In this document: in pieces, positions 41,479-50,891 of the stretch
Layout: each line of letters begins with the position of its first letter
Position numbering within the stretch: the first letter of the stretch is position 1
DNA from: an uncultured Enorma sp.
GTDB lineage: Bacteria; Actinomycetota; Coriobacteriia; Coriobacteriales; Coriobacteriaceae
Direction: 5' to 3'
DNA length: 64,000 nucleotides
Assembly: GCA_905210055.1 (NCBI GenBank)
Contig: CAJLVH010000001.1
Coordinates: 1 to 64,000, forward strand
Notes under the pieces: model-generated
Told to the model about the DNA's origin: nothing
The model's input: the letters and a program-made list of their open reading frames with translations, nothing else
Database searches by the model: none
Made by a program: the position numbers and the translations under genes

Positions 41479-43611
41479 GTGGCAGATGCTACACCGCATA
41501 AGCGCTCTGCGCATGAGCGCGAACACGCCGATGTGCGTGAAGCGGGGATTGCCGGGGCCTCTTCTTCGGCGCTCTCCTCTGGAGTGAACGCCGCGCGTCC
41601 GAGTGAGAGGCGGGCCGATGCCCCGTTTCGCGAGCGCGATGCCGGCGCATCCATTGACTTTTCCCAAACGCCGCTCGAAAAGGAACTTCAACCGCTCGAG
41701 CCGCTCTCACGCCTTCCCCTGCCCGATGCCATCGAGGCGGTGCGCCTTTCCTGTGAGGCGGCTGAGCACCCGTCTGGCATCGAGCGCTACATCGTTCGCG
41801 TCCTTTCTGAGGTGGATGACGCGCGTCTTCGCGCCATAGCTATGTCGCACCGCATGGCGCTCGCGTTCATAACGCGTATGGACGCGTTCTATCTCAACTT
41901 CGATCCGACTGGTGTGTCGGAGCGGGACAGGAGCTTTCTGTATGCCGTCGAGGCGGCGCTCAACCGAATCTATCGCGTACTGGTCGCGTTGGGATTCGGG
42001 ATGCGGCCGGTGACCTCATCGCCGTCCGAAGAGGCCTGCTCAGTCTATGAGCAGGCAGCATATGCCAATGTGACGTCGTGGGTGGAACGGATCCTTGCCG
42101 ACGCGGGGGAGGAGAACCCATGGGCACGTCTGGCAACCGTCTCCTGTGCGCCCGGTGGTGTATGGGATGTGCTCACGCGTTTCGCCACCTTGAGCGAGCA
42201 GCTTGGGCTCATCGTGCGTCTCGACTACAACGTACAGCTCGAACAGGAGGGTCGTGAGCTGTGCATACGATTTGACGCGCCAACCTGGCCGAGCATGCCG
42301 GCAACCTATTTTGATCTTGAAGAGGGCGCATGGCATGCGTGCGTGGAGGACGAGCGCACGTCGCAGGCTCTCGAGTACGCAGCGCGCATAACCCTTGTGC
42401 TTGCCGCCGCGGGATTCGCCTCGGGCCTCGCAATCGAGCGGTGCGTCGTCGAGGCGCGCGACCTTGAATCGGGTAGCGTGCATACTGTCTTGCTCGAGCG
42501 CGAGCGATTTATGGCAGAGCTTTCCACCTTTGCGTCCGAGCTCGAGGGACGCTCGCTCTCGGAACCTTTGGCGCGCAGAGCGCTCACGGCGTTTCGTGCA
42601 GCGGACGAAGCTGACAGGGGAGCGCTGCGTACCGACGATACGCACGATGCCGCGGAAGGCGAGCGGCGCGTGGACGAAGCGGAGCGCGTGCGTCATCGCG
42701 CGCCGGAGGATGACCGCCGGGCGCTTTCGCCCATGCTGCGCGATCTGCTCCTTGCAGATACTGCGCACGACCTTGCCGTCATGGAGCCCGAAGACGACCC
42801 GTACATGCAGCGTCTCAACGCGTTGCATGCCCAGGAAGATGTCGATTTCGCGGATGCAGAGCGTGGCTACATCGCGTTGCTGGACGAGCTCGAGGCTCAG
42901 TGCGCCACACGCGAGCTACTCAGCGAGGGACCGGTCATCACCAGGTTTTGCGAGAGCTATGTCGGTCGCATCGAGCTGCCGGTGTTCGAGGAAGATCCGA
43001 CGGTTCGCATCCTGCGCGCGCCGGACGCGCTCTTCTTCGCGCGGCTCGCGCTCGGCCGCATGTACGCCGACGCCGGAGCGTATGAACGCGCGCTGGATGA
43101 AGCGCGGAAGCTGCTCGACAGCGCGCCGACCTCCATGCAGGCGCATGCGACACTCGTGAACATCCTTGCTCATCTTGAGCGCTATGACGAGGTCGTAGAG
43201 GCCGCGCGGCACGGCCTGCGCGTGGCGTTCGAGCGTGAATCGATCGCGTATCTTTTGTACCGCGCGGCATTCGCCCATTGGCGGCTCGGGGATTTCGAGG
43301 CCGCTGCGGCGTGCTATCGGCTTGTGCGCGGTGCCGGGAAAACGGATGCGCTGGCCGAACAGGAGCTTCGTATGCTGCTGGAAGAGGTGGGCAGGAATGA
43401 ACCGCCTACGATCGAGGAGGCGCTGGCGTGCTTGCGAAGCCGGGGGATGGTATGCGCGCCGTGGAGCGACGGCTTCAGGCGTATCGTGGATGCTGCCGTC
43501 CTGCTCGCAGACAACGGGTTCTACTTCCTCGCGGGGCGCTGCGTCCATGCGATGTGGCACGTGCTTGGCAGGGACGAGCTCGGCGTGGTAAGCCGCGCGC
43601 TGCTTGGGTAG
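41479..43611 (+). CDS. Large cytoplasmic protein of unknown function with TPR-like repeats
   Basis: A 710-residue protein, not recognised. Residues 1-70 are polar and Ala/Arg-rich. A helical middle part follows (IEAVRLSCEAAEHPSGIERY, EAALNRIYRVLVALGF). From about 510 on there are tetratricopeptide-like helix pairs (RLALGRMYADAGAYERALDE, HATLVNILAHLERYDEVVEA, YRAAFAHWRLGDFEAAAACY), which suggest protein-protein contacts. There are no membrane helices. GTG at 41479 is chosen because GAAGGAGGG stands nine bases before it; no ATG is close. It is alone between two tRNA genes. Confidence 0.78.
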   Translation: MADATPHKRSAHEREHADVREAGIAGASSSALSSGVNAARPSERRADAPFRERDAGASIDFSQTPLEKELQPLEPLSRLPLPDAIEAVRLSCEAAEHPSGIERYIVRVLSEVDDARLRAIAMSHRMALAFITRMDAFYLNFDPTGVSERDRSFLYAVEAALNRIYRVLVALGFGMRPVTSSPSEEACSVYEQAAYANVTSWVERILADAGEENPWARLATVSCAPGGVWDVLTRFATLSEQLGLIVRLDYNVQLEQEGRELCIRFDAPTWPSMPATYFDLEEGAWHACVEDERTSQALEYAARITLVLAAAGFASGLAIERCVVEARDLESGSVHTVLLERERFMAELSTFASELEGRSLSEPLARRALTAFRAADEADRGALRTDDTHDAAEGERRVDEAERVRHRAPEDDRRALSPMLRDLLLADTAHDLAVMEPEDDPYMQRLNALHAQEDVDFADAERGYIALLDELEAQCATRELLSEGPVITRFCESYVGRIELPVFEEDPTVRILRAPDALFFARLALGRMYADAGAYERALDEARKLLDSAPTSMQAHATLVNILAHLERYDEVVEAARHGLRVAFERESIAYLLYRAAFAHWRLGDFEAAAACYRLVRGAGKTDALAEQELRMLLEEVGRNEPPTIEEALACLRSRGMVCAPWSDGFRRIVDAAVLLADNGFYFLAGRCVHAMWHVLGRDELGVVSRALLG

Positions 43612-43612
43612 C

Positions 43613-43644
43613 AAAAAGCCCGCCGCCACAAGGGCAACGGGCTT
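43613..43644 (-). terminator. Terminator of tRNA-Ser(GCU)
   Basis: On the minus strand AAGCCCG and CGGGCTT form the stem, followed by TTT and GC. It lies 13 bp beyond the CCA end and one base after the stop of the opposite gene. Confidence 0.7.
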
Positions 43645-43656
43645 AGAGCGTTCGGC

Positions 43657-43747
43657 TGGCGGAGAGCTGGGGATTCGAACCCCAGATTCCCTTGTGGGGA
43701 ATACTCGCTTAGCAGGCGAGCACCTTCGGCCTCTCGGTCAGCTCTCC
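43657..43747 (-). tRNA. tRNA-Ser(GCU)
   Basis: Complete class II tRNA on the minus strand. Acceptor GGAGAGC/GCTCTCC with G73 and encoded CCA (43657-43659), anticodon arm TCGCCTGCTAAGCGA (anticodon GCT), long variable arm ATTCCCC...GGGAAT and T-arm CTGGGGTTCGAATCCCCAG. Confidence 0.96.
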
Positions 43748-43838
43748 GTTAGCAGCTAACAATATTAGCGTACCCACCGGACGTGTTACAAGGGCGAACT
43801 AAAATTGCCGTAATTTTATTCAGTCTTCGTTCTCGGGA

Positions 43839-43975
43839 GGAATTCAGCTCGGGACTCAGATTCTCACTCTAAGTGTTTGCGATGCAAATTTTTCCGTTAA
43901 AGCGCTCCTAAACGGATACATCTGCATTCCAATCCAAAACGAGTGAGAATTCCTGTCCGGTACTCAGATTCTCAC
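43839..43975. repeat. Two direct copies of a 30-bp motif in an AT-rich gap
   Basis: GGAATTCAGCTCGGGACTCA-GATTCTCACT (43839-43868) and AGAATTCCTGTCCGGTACTC-AGATTCTCAC (43947-43975) share most bases. The second is also flanked by GTGAGAAT/ATTCTCAC inverted ends. The 259-bp gap 43748-44006 between tRNA-Ser and gluQRS shows no gene and is clearly more AT-rich than its surroundings. Confidence 0.6.
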
Positions 43976-44006
43976 CTTGTCGTCGAAGTGATAATTACGC
44001 CTGGTG

Positions 44007-44999
44007 TCAAATGCTCATGTCAGCAGTGATGATCATGTTCTCCCGGTGCTTGCGCATGGTCTCCCAAGAGAACGTCTCGGCAAGCTGCTCGGCGGTACGC
44101 GGCGCGGTATCGGGCGCGAGGCCGGCGATTCCGGCGAGCCAACCCAGGAGCGCCGCCGGCGTACTGAAGCGTGTCCTGAGCTCGCCCATATCCAGGTCGC
44201 GATCGCGCTTGGCAAGACGCCGCCCGTCGGGCGCGAGGAGCAGCGGGATGTGGGCGTAGGCGGGCTCCGGCAGGCCGAGCAGCCGCTCAAGGTAGATCTG
44301 CCGCGGCGTCGACGACATGAGGTCGCACCCGCGCACGACCTCCGTGACGCCCATAGCGGCATCGTCGACCACCACTGCTAGCTGGTACGCGAACACCCCG
44401 TCGCTTCGCCGCACGAGGAAGTCGCCGCACTCCTGTGCAAGCACCTGATGCTGCGGTCCGTATACGCGGTCTTCGAACGCGATGGTTCCGCGGGGATCGT
44501 CGCTGTCGGGCACGCGCAGTCGAAGCGCGGGCGGGCGCGTCGCGCGGCGCTCGGCAATCTCTTCGGGTGTGAGACCGCGGCATGTGCCGGCATAGACGGG
44601 CGTCCCGTCGGTTGCATGCGGTGCGCTTGCGGCATGAAGTTCGGCGCGCGTGCAGAAGCATGGGTAAGTGAGCCCGGCTGCCTCGAGCCTCTCGACGGCA
44701 GCTCGGTAGAGATCGACGCGCTCGTGCTGGTAGACAGGGTCTCCGTCCCACTCGAGTCCAAGCCAGCGCAGGTCGTCGAACAAGAGCTCCGTCCACGGGC
44801 CGGACTGGGTGCGCGGATCGAGGTCTTCGACGCGCAGCGTCACGCTCCCGCCCTGGTTTCGCGCGGAGAGCCATGCCACGAGTGAGGCGTACACGTTGCC
44901 GAGGTGCATGCGGCCCGACGGCGTGGGAGCGAAGCGCCCCACGACGCGTGGAGCTTCGCCTGCACGAGCGCTTTGAAGTGTGTCCTGGGTGGTGTTCAT
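44007..44999 (-). CDS. gluQ: Glutamyl-Q tRNA(Asp) synthetase
   Basis: A 330-residue class I synthetase-like protein lacking an anticodon-binding domain. Such enzymes attach glutamate to queuosine-34 of tRNA-Asp. Seen: RFAPTPSGRMHLGNVYASL (the HIGH-type motif as HLGN), a zinc site (CFCTRAEL with Tyr and Cys in YAGTC) and LAKRDRDLD (KMSKS equivalent). Length is near the family's 290-310. ATG at 44999 lacks a ribosome binding site, but a TATACT box ends seven bases before it, so the mRNA may be leaderless. Confidence 0.9.
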   Translation of the reverse strand: MNTTQDTLQSARAGEAPRVVGRFAPTPSGRMHLGNVYASLVAWLSARNQGGSVTLRVEDLDPRTQSGPWTELLFDDLRWLGLEWDGDPVYQHERVDLYRAAVERLEAAGLTYPCFCTRAELHAASAPHATDGTPVYAGTCRGLTPEEIAERRATRPPALRLRVPDSDDPRGTIAFEDRVYGPQHQVLAQECGDFLVRRSDGVFAYQLAVVVDDAAMGVTEVVRGCDLMSSTPRQIYLERLLGLPEPAYAHIPLLLAPDGRRLAKRDRDLDMGELRTRFSTPAALLGWLAGIAGLAPDTAPRTAEQLAETFSWETMRKHRENMIITADMSI

Positions 45000-45006
45000 G
45001 TCCGAA

Positions 45007-45012
45007 AGTATA
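45007..45012 (-). promoter_or_regulatory. -10 box of gluQ, leaderless layout
   Basis: TATACT on the minus strand, with TTCGGAC and then the ATG. Transcription would start at or next to the A of the start codon. No convincing -35 box is seen. Confidence 0.5.
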
Positions 45013-45078
45013 GTTGAACCGCAACGGAACCTAAAACACGCCCTGGTGCGTTGCCCCGCGGCTTCAGACGGAAAACGA

Positions 45079-45110
45079 AGGAGCCCCCAGGTTCGCGCCT
45101 GGGGGCTCCT
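45079..45110. terminator. Strong hairpin in the gap between divergent genes
   Basis: AGGAGCCCCCAGG and CCTGGGGGCTCCT form a 13-bp perfect stem with a TTCGCG loop. On the minus strand it is followed by TCGTTTTCC. It lies inside the 397-bp gap (45000-45396) between divergent gluQ and the DUF2207 gene, where no upstream transcript needs ending, so it hints at an RNA or small gene here. The rest of the gap contains CCATTCGCA/TGCGAATGG inverted arms (45191 and 45243). Confidence 0.65.
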
Positions 45111-45396
45111 CGGAAAAGGGGGGCGATGTAGGCGGGCGGTCGGCGAGTCGCTTCCAACCGCCCGCAAGGGTTGGTAGTTCAGAGCGGAATCCATTCGCAC
45201 GCAGATTATCCGTGCTCTCTGCACGAGCCGAGAAGGTTTCGATGCGAATGGGCTCCGGCATCTTCACTCATTGCGTTCTATACCCAAGCGGGCGCAGGTA
45301 AACGGGCGAACATGCTCCCTCGCAACTCCCACACAAAGATGGATAAATCGCGTAGACTTTTGGGCAAGGCAATTGTCTGCGCGAGGGAGGGGAGCG

Positions 45397-47344
45397 ATGA
45401 TGCGAAGCATTCGGAAGGTACTGGTGCTGTGCACATTATTTCTGATGTCTGCGCTCGCTGCGCCCGTGCCTGCGCATGCCGACTCCTACCTGAACGTGCG
45501 CATTGAGGCATCGGTTCTGGGAAATGGCAGCCTTCGCGTGGTCGAGACGCGGGCGTTCAGATTCGACGACGATGGCAACGGCGTGTACTGGACGATCCCT
45601 TTGGCGAGCAACGAACAGGGCGCGGCGTCGAGCGTAGCCATCGACGGCGTCATGGTGGATGACGGGGAAGCGCGTGTTTACCCAGGTACCATCTGCCGAG
45701 CTGGGGAACGATGGGGTCTACACCGTGGAACAGGCGAGAGGCACATGCCGGCTCATGGTGTACGCCCCGCATGCCGAGGACGACGTCCAGCTCGTCTCGG
45801 TGGGATACACGATCACCGGTGCCGTGATGGCCTGGGAAGATACCGCGGAGCTCTATTGGCAGTTCGTGGGTGCCGACTGGCAGGATGATTCCGAAGATGT
45901 CGAGCTCGTGGTTCGCTTTCCCGACGCTGAATCTGGTTCCGCCACCGTGGGCGAGGACTTCCGCGCCTGGGGGCATGGCCCGCTCGACGGCGCGGTAGCG
46001 CTCGATGCCGATATCCCTCAGGTGACGTACCGCGTCCCCCGCGTGTCGACCGGTGAGTTCGCCGAGGCGCGCGTGGCGTTTCCCCTCGCATGGGTTCCCC
46101 AGCTTGCCGCGAGTAGCGAGGCGTCCTCCGTGGAGCGTTTGCCGACGATTTTGGAGGAAGAGCGGGCGTGGGCAGCTGAGGCGAATGCGCTTCGCCAGCG
46201 TGCGCGCGAGCAGCGAACGTTTTTAGGTGCCGGCATGGTTGCCGTTCCGGCGCTCTTCACGATGGTGCTCGTTGCACTCAGGTGCTTGCGGCGCGAGTCC
46301 AAGCCGCAGTTTGCCGAAACGTACTGTGACGACGTCCCATCACACGACCACCCTGCCGTTTTGGCAGCGTTCACCGAAAACGGCGCGGTGACGGAGCGCG
46401 CGCTCGTCTCGACGCTCATGAAGCTTACCGCCGAGGGCGTGGTAGGCATCCAGGATATGGAAGAACAGCGGCGCGCGTATCTCAAACGCACCTTGGGCGC
46501 TGCCTACGCAGATGATCCGTTTGCAGATGAAGACGCGGCGTGGGAAGACGAGACGCAGATAGAACGCAGGCAGTACCGCCTCGAGCTGCTTCAGCCCGCG
46601 CGCAAGGACGCGGATGATATCAACGGTGCGGCACTCAGGCTCTTCTTCCGCACGAGCAAGACGACGGCGAGCTTCTCGTCCCTCGGTTCCTATAAAAACG
46701 ATAACCCCGAGCGCTACGAGGAGCTGCGCGTCGACTTCGTCCACAAGGTCTCCGATGCGCTCGAGGCACGCCAGCTCATCGCATCGAAGGGCACGGCTGC
46801 CGCGGTCGCATCCATTGCGATAGGAGGCGTGCTCGCAGCGTTCTCGTTCATCATAGGAATCATCGAGGAGCTCTGGATTCCCATGGTCGCCGCGATAGTG
46901 CTCGCGATTGTGGGCATGGTAATCGGGACGAGGTTCAAGCGTCTGACGCCCGAGGGCGTTGAGCTCCGTGCGCGCTGCGACGCCTTCACGCGCTGGTTGG
47001 AAGATTTCACGACGCTCCGTGCCGCGGTTCCCGATGATCTGGGCAGATGGAATAACGTGCTCGTGTGCGCCGTCGCGCTCGGCGTCTCCACCGAGCTCGT
47101 GCGCGATCTGGCGCTCCTCGCGCCCATCGAGGGCATCGCCGCTGCCGAGTGGTACCCGTCCTACTGGTGGTACCTGCCGGGCGACGGCCGCCGTGTGACG
47201 CCGGTTCAGCATGCCTCGAATGTGTGCGTACTGCCGAGCGCTGCCGCCGCGGCGAGCGGGTTCAGCTCGGGCGGCGGCGGAGGCGGCGGATTCTCCGGAG
47301 GCGGAGGCGGCGGCGTCGGTGGCGGCGGGGGAGGTTCGTTCTAA
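45397..47344 (+). pseudogene. DUF2207 membrane protein, frameshifted
   Basis: Two frames together make one DUF2207 protein. 45397-45663 encodes a signal peptide (MMRSIRKVLVLCTLFLMSAL, cleavage near AHA-DS) and the start of the outer domain (VVETRAFRFDDDGNGVYWTI). From about 45668 the next frame continues (RVFTQVPSAELGNDGVYTVE) through the outer domain, a helix near FLGAGMVAVPALFTMVLVAL, a cytoplasmic domain, two more helices and a Gly-rich tail (GGGGGGGFSGGGGGG). Removing one G from the GGGG at 45664-45667 restores a 648-residue reading. Uncorrected, the first frame ends at 45888 after 163 residues. Either a real or phase-variable frameshift, or a sequencing error. ATG at 45397 follows GGGAGGGGAG. 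Confidence 0.85.
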
Positions 47345-47516
47345 CCGCGTGCCGCTGGAACCGTTCTTGTTTTCGGCGTAAGCGCGCCACTCGGAGGATT
47401 CTTTGCACCGTGTATCGCCGCTCCGCCTATTTCCCTTGCAGATGCGCTACATTAGAGAGCGTATCGGATTTCGTCGCCCGTGCACGGTGGCGACGTTGCG
47501 GGCAAGGAGGGGCTGC

Positions 47517-49151
47517 ATGGGATCTGAGCGGAAAGTCGAACGCGCGCTCATATCGGTGACCGACAAGACGGGCATCGTTGAGTTCGCACAGGCGCTCGTC
47601 GAGAAGTTCGGTGTCGAGATCATCTCGACGGGCGGAACGGCGAGGGCGCTCGAGGAGGCGGGCGTGCCCGTTACCCCCATCGAGGCGTTTACCGGGTATC
47701 CGGAGATGATGGACGGTCGTGTGAAGACGCTCCATCCCAAGGTCCACGGCGCACTGCTTGCCCGTCGCGATTCCGACCAGCACATGGCCGAGGCTGCCGA
47801 GCACGATATCAAGCTCATCGACCTCGTGTGCGTGAACCTGTATGAGTTCGAGAAGACGGTTGCCGATCCGAACGTGACGTTCGAAGACGCCATCGAGCAC
47901 ATCGATATCGGTGGCCCCTCCATGCTTCGTTCGGCCGCGAAGAACAACGATGCGGTGACGGTGATCTGCGACCCAGACGATTACGCATCCGTCCTGGAAG
48001 AGATGGGCGTACACGGTGGCGCCACCACGAAGGTCACGCGTCGCCGCCTCGCTGCGAAGGTATATGCGCGCACCGCTGCCTACGACACGGCGATTTCCAC
48101 GTGGTTCAGCGCGTATCTTGAGCTGCAGAATCGCGAGATCGATCCGGATGATCCCTTCGAGCCGCCCGCGCTGCTCGACCTTCACCTCACCAAGGCGCAG
48201 GATCTTCGCTACGGCGAGAACCCGCACCAGGCTGCGGCGGTCTACAAGCTCACCGGAGAGCTTGCGAACCTCGTGAGCTCGCCGAACCCGCTGGTGGGAG
48301 CCGAACAGCTTCAGGGCAAGCCGCTTTCGTACAACAACCTGCTCGATGCCGACGCCGCGTGGAATGCGGTGCGCGAGTTCGACGAGCCAGCGTGCGTGAT
48401 TCTGAAGCATCAGAACCCGTGCGGCTCCGCCGTGGCGAAGGATGTCACGACGGCGTACGACCGCGCCTTCGCCTGCGATCCCAAGAGCGCCTTCGGCGGC
48501 ATCATCGCGGTGAACCGCGAGGTTCCGCTGGCGCTCGTCGAGCATTTCGCAGACCAGAACAAGCAGTTCGTTGAGGTGCTCATTGCGCCGAGCTATACGC
48601 CCGAGGCGCTCGAGCGCTTGAGCAAGCGCGCCAACCTCCGCGTGCTCGCCACGGGCGGCGCCGAGGGTCACGCCACGCTCGAGGTGCGTTCCGTCGATGG
48701 CGGCATGCTCGTGCAGTGCGTCGACACGGTGGACGAGGATCCCACCGAGTTCACGTGCCCCACGAGCCGCAAGCCCACGGACAAGGAGATGCGTGACCTC
48801 GTGTTCGCATGGAACGTCGTGAAGACGGTGAAGTCGAACGCTATCTTGATCGCCAAGGATCAGGCGGGTATCGGCATGGGCCCGGGCCAGCCCAACCGCG
48901 TGGACTCGGCGCTTCTGGCCTGCGAGCGCGCGGAAGACGCTTGCGAGCGCATGGGGCTCGCGGCGGGCGGATTCGTCGCGGCGAGCGACGCGTTCTTCCC
49001 GTTCCGCGATAACGTGGACGTGCTCGCCGAGCACGGCGTCACCGCGATCATCCAGCCGGGCGGATCGGTGCGCGACGACGAGTCCATCAAAGCGTGCGAC
49101 GACCACGATATCGCGATGATCTTCACCGGCACGCGCCACTTCCGCCACTAA
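47517..49151 (+). CDS. purH: Bifunctional AICAR formyltransferase/IMP cyclohydrolase
   Basis: A 544-residue enzyme for the last two steps of purine synthesis. The N-terminal IMP cyclohydrolase domain ([62 protein letters not shown]) is followed by the formyltransferase domain from about residue 200 ([62 protein letters not shown] [15 protein letters not shown]). ATG at 47517 with AAGGAGGGG upstream is chosen over an upstream open stretch. Slightly longer than many PurH. It stands alone. Confidence 0.95.
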   Translation: MGSERKVERALISVTDKTGIVEFAQALVEKFGVEIISTGGTARALEEAGVPVTPIEAFTGYPEMMDGRVKTLHPKVHGALLARRDSDQHMAEAAEHDIKLIDLVCVNLYEFEKTVADPNVTFEDAIEHIDIGGPSMLRSAAKNNDAVTVICDPDDYASVLEEMGVHGGATTKVTRRRLAAKVYARTAAYDTAISTWFSAYLELQNREIDPDDPFEPPALLDLHLTKAQDLRYGENPHQAAAVYKLTGELANLVSSPNPLVGAEQLQGKPLSYNNLLDADAAWNAVREFDEPACVILKHQNPCGSAVAKDVTTAYDRAFACDPKSAFGGIIAVNREVPLALVEHFADQNKQFVEVLIAPSYTPEALERLSKRANLRVLATGGAEGHATLEVRSVDGGMLVQCVDTVDEDPTEFTCPTSRKPTDKEMRDLVFAWNVVKTVKSNAILIAKDQAGIGMGPGQPNRVDSALLACERAEDACERMGLAAGGFVAASDAFFPFRDNVDVLAEHGVTAIIQPGGSVRDDESIKACDDHDIAMIFTGTRHFRH

Positions 49152-49197
49152 GGCGGCGCGCGGCAACGGAGCGCTGCTTGGCGGTAGATGAGCCGCA

Positions 49198-49232
49198 ACG
49201 GCCGCTGAGGGATACCTTGGCGGCCGTTTTTT
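49198..49232 (+). terminator. Terminator of purH
   Basis: ACGGCCGC and GCGGCCGT with a TGAGGGATACCTTG loop, then six T, 46 bp after the stop. Confidence 0.85.
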
Positions 49233-49257
49233 CTACGTGCATCGTGCCTTATTGATT

Positions 49258-49324
49258 AAAAAGCGTAGAAAGCTTCAATAAGAGTCGTTCGAAAAGGTTC
49301 TTACTGAGGCTTTTTACGCTTTTT
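49258..49324. repeat. Inverted repeat in an AT-rich gap
   Basis: AAAAAGCGTAGAAAGC (49258-49273) pairs with GCTTTTTACGCTTTTT (49309-49324) with one mismatch across 35 bases. It lies in the 375-bp gap 49152-49526, which holds the purH terminator, this element, TTGACA and TACAAT boxes at 49381 and 49401 (spacing only 14) and the repeat pair at 49430, but no gene. Confidence 0.7.
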
Positions 49325-49429
49325 GCACAGAGCGATGTGATTGCGGTCGACGGAGCTCTGCCACGCGAAGCGCCGAGAGGTTGACATCTGGCGCAAGGGG
49401 TACAATTGATGAAATTCCGAAAGGTTCGG

Positions 49430-49509
49430 CATGTAACATTACCCCAGGGGTTTTCGACATACCCGGTGAGTTTACTCATGTCGAAAAACCCCTGGGGTAA
49501 TGTTACATG
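49430..49509. repeat. ACCCCAGGGGT-family repeat, inverted pair
   Basis: CATGTAACATTACCCCAGGG-GTTTTCGACAT and its near-perfect complement (ATGTCGAAAAACCCCTGGGG-TAATGTTACATG) enclose an 18-bp spacer. It lies just before the ribosome binding site of the gene at 49527, so a transcript from the AT-rich gap would carry this hairpin in its leader. Confidence 0.9.
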
Positions 49510-49526
49510 CCAGAAAAGGAGCTGCT

Positions 49527-50177
49527 GTGACAGACACCGCATTTCAGCTGGGCAAACCGGCGCTTGTGTGCCGTTGGCGCCTCGCGGGGCGACATGTGCC
49601 GCTCCTCAACCGGCATATGCGCGCGCTCTCGCAGCGGCGCGTGAACGGTGAGGCGCTCTCGACGAACCTGCTTGGCTGGGTAAAGCAGCATATCGAATGG
49701 TCTCTGGCAGAAGACCCCGCTGCGGTAGCGGATGGTGTCCTCATGATCGTGGTGGACGAGGCGGGGCAAGCAGCGATGAGCACGGGCGCTTATGAGCCTC
49801 TGGCCGACGCATCGCTCGAAGATCTTGCCCTGCGCGCGCAGACGGCTCAAGTCGAAGCATTCGAGCTCGGCGTCGCCCCCGAGGTGCTGTGCACGGCGGA
49901 AGACGGCGGAATCACCATCGGGCTGTCGACGGATGTTCCGGCGGCGGGTGCGACGAGCTTGGTCGAACATCTTGCACAGACACGCGGCATCGCGCTCAAG
50001 CGCGATCCGGCACTGCCGTTCCGTGCGGTATCCGGCCTCGTGGGCGGTGAGGCGTTCCTTGTGTCCGACGAGTACGGCATCGTTGCTGTAACGAATGCGG
50101 GGTGCGCACAGGAAGATGCGGGTACCGTCGCGTTCCTTTCAGCTGCCTTTGAAAAGCTCTACGATGCTGTCCGCTAG
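49527..50177 (+). CDS. Protein of unknown function next to a two-component system
   Basis: A 216-residue soluble protein, not recognised. It begins with TDTAFQLGKPALVCRWRLAG then RHVPLLNRHMRALSQRRVNG, has an acidic Ala-rich middle (VDEAGQAAMSTGAYEPLADA) and ends VAFLSAAFEKLYDAVR. No helix long enough for a membrane, no metal motif. GTG at 49527 has AAAAGGA seven bases upstream. The repeat hairpin sits in the leader. It lies 39 bp before a response regulator and may be co-transcribed with it. Confidence 0.7.
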   Translation: MTDTAFQLGKPALVCRWRLAGRHVPLLNRHMRALSQRRVNGEALSTNLLGWVKQHIEWSLAEDPAAVADGVLMIVVDEAGQAAMSTGAYEPLADASLEDLALRAQTAQVEAFELGVAPEVLCTAEDGGITIGLSTDVPAAGATSLVEHLAQTRGIALKRDPALPFRAVSGLVGGEAFLVSDEYGIVAVTNAGCAQEDAGTVAFLSAAFEKLYDAVR

Positions 50178-50216
50178 GTAGCCCCCGTTGATTCATATCG
50201 GGTAAAGGAGCCACGC

Positions 50217-50882
50217 ATGTCCCTCATCTATGTAGTCGAAGACGATGCTGCGATTCGCGGCGAGCTCGTGCAGGCGCTCGAGCGCAACGGGTTCGAAGCT
50301 GTGTGGTGCGAGGCGTTCGATCACGTGGTCGAGGACGTACAGGAGCGCCATCCCGACCTCGTGCTGCTCGATCTCACGCTACCGGGCACCGACGGCCAGT
50401 TCCTCTGCCGTGAGCTGCGAGCCGCCTCCGAGGTGCCCATCATCGTGCTTACCTCGCGCGTGACCGAGATCGACGAGGTCATGAGCATGACCATGGGCGC
50501 CGACGACTTCATCCCCAAGCCGTATAGCACGCGGGTGCTCGTGGCACGCATTCAGGCGCTGCTGCGACGCGCGGCAGGGGGAGCAGAGCGCACTGTGCTG
50601 GAACACAAGGGTGTGACACTCGATGTATCGCGCTCCGTCGCGCAGGCGGCGGGAGGCCAGATCGAGCTTACGAAGAACGAGATGCGCATCTTAAGCCTGC
50701 TCATGGCGCATGCGGGGACGATCGTCTCGCGCGAGGAGATCATGCGCGACCTGTGGGATTCCGATGCATTCGTGGACGACAACACACTCACCGTGAACAT
50801 CAACCGCCTGCGCGCGACGCTCGCGAAGATCGGGGTGAGCGATTACCTCACCACGCATCGCGGGCGCGGATACTCGGTCTAG
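50217..50882 (+). CDS. OmpR family response regulator
   Basis: A 221-residue regulator: receiver domain with EDDAA near the start, Asp in VLLDLTLPGTDGQ and Lys in DDFIPKPYSTRVL, then a winged helix (IELTKNEMRILSLLMAHAG, LTVNINRLRATLAKIG, TTHRGRGYSV). ATG at 50217 follows AAAGGAG. Nine bases separate it from the kinase gene. The receiver and kinase resemble those of Bce-type antibiotic-sensing systems. Confidence 0.92.
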   Translation: MSLIYVVEDDAAIRGELVQALERNGFEAVWCEAFDHVVEDVQERHPDLVLLDLTLPGTDGQFLCRELRAASEVPIIVLTSRVTEIDEVMSMTMGADDFIPKPYSTRVLVARIQALLRRAAGGAERTVLEHKGVTLDVSRSVAQAAGGQIELTKNEMRILSLLMAHAGTIVSREEIMRDLWDSDAFVDDNTLTVNINRLRATLAKIGVSDYLTTHRGRGYSV

Positions 50883-50891
50883 GAGGGGTTC

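Noticed and set aside
45064..45267. 67-codon gene on the minus strand
   Set aside because: Its end reads through a perfect 13-bp terminator-like hairpin and it has no clear ribosome binding site; kept only as a note in a finding.
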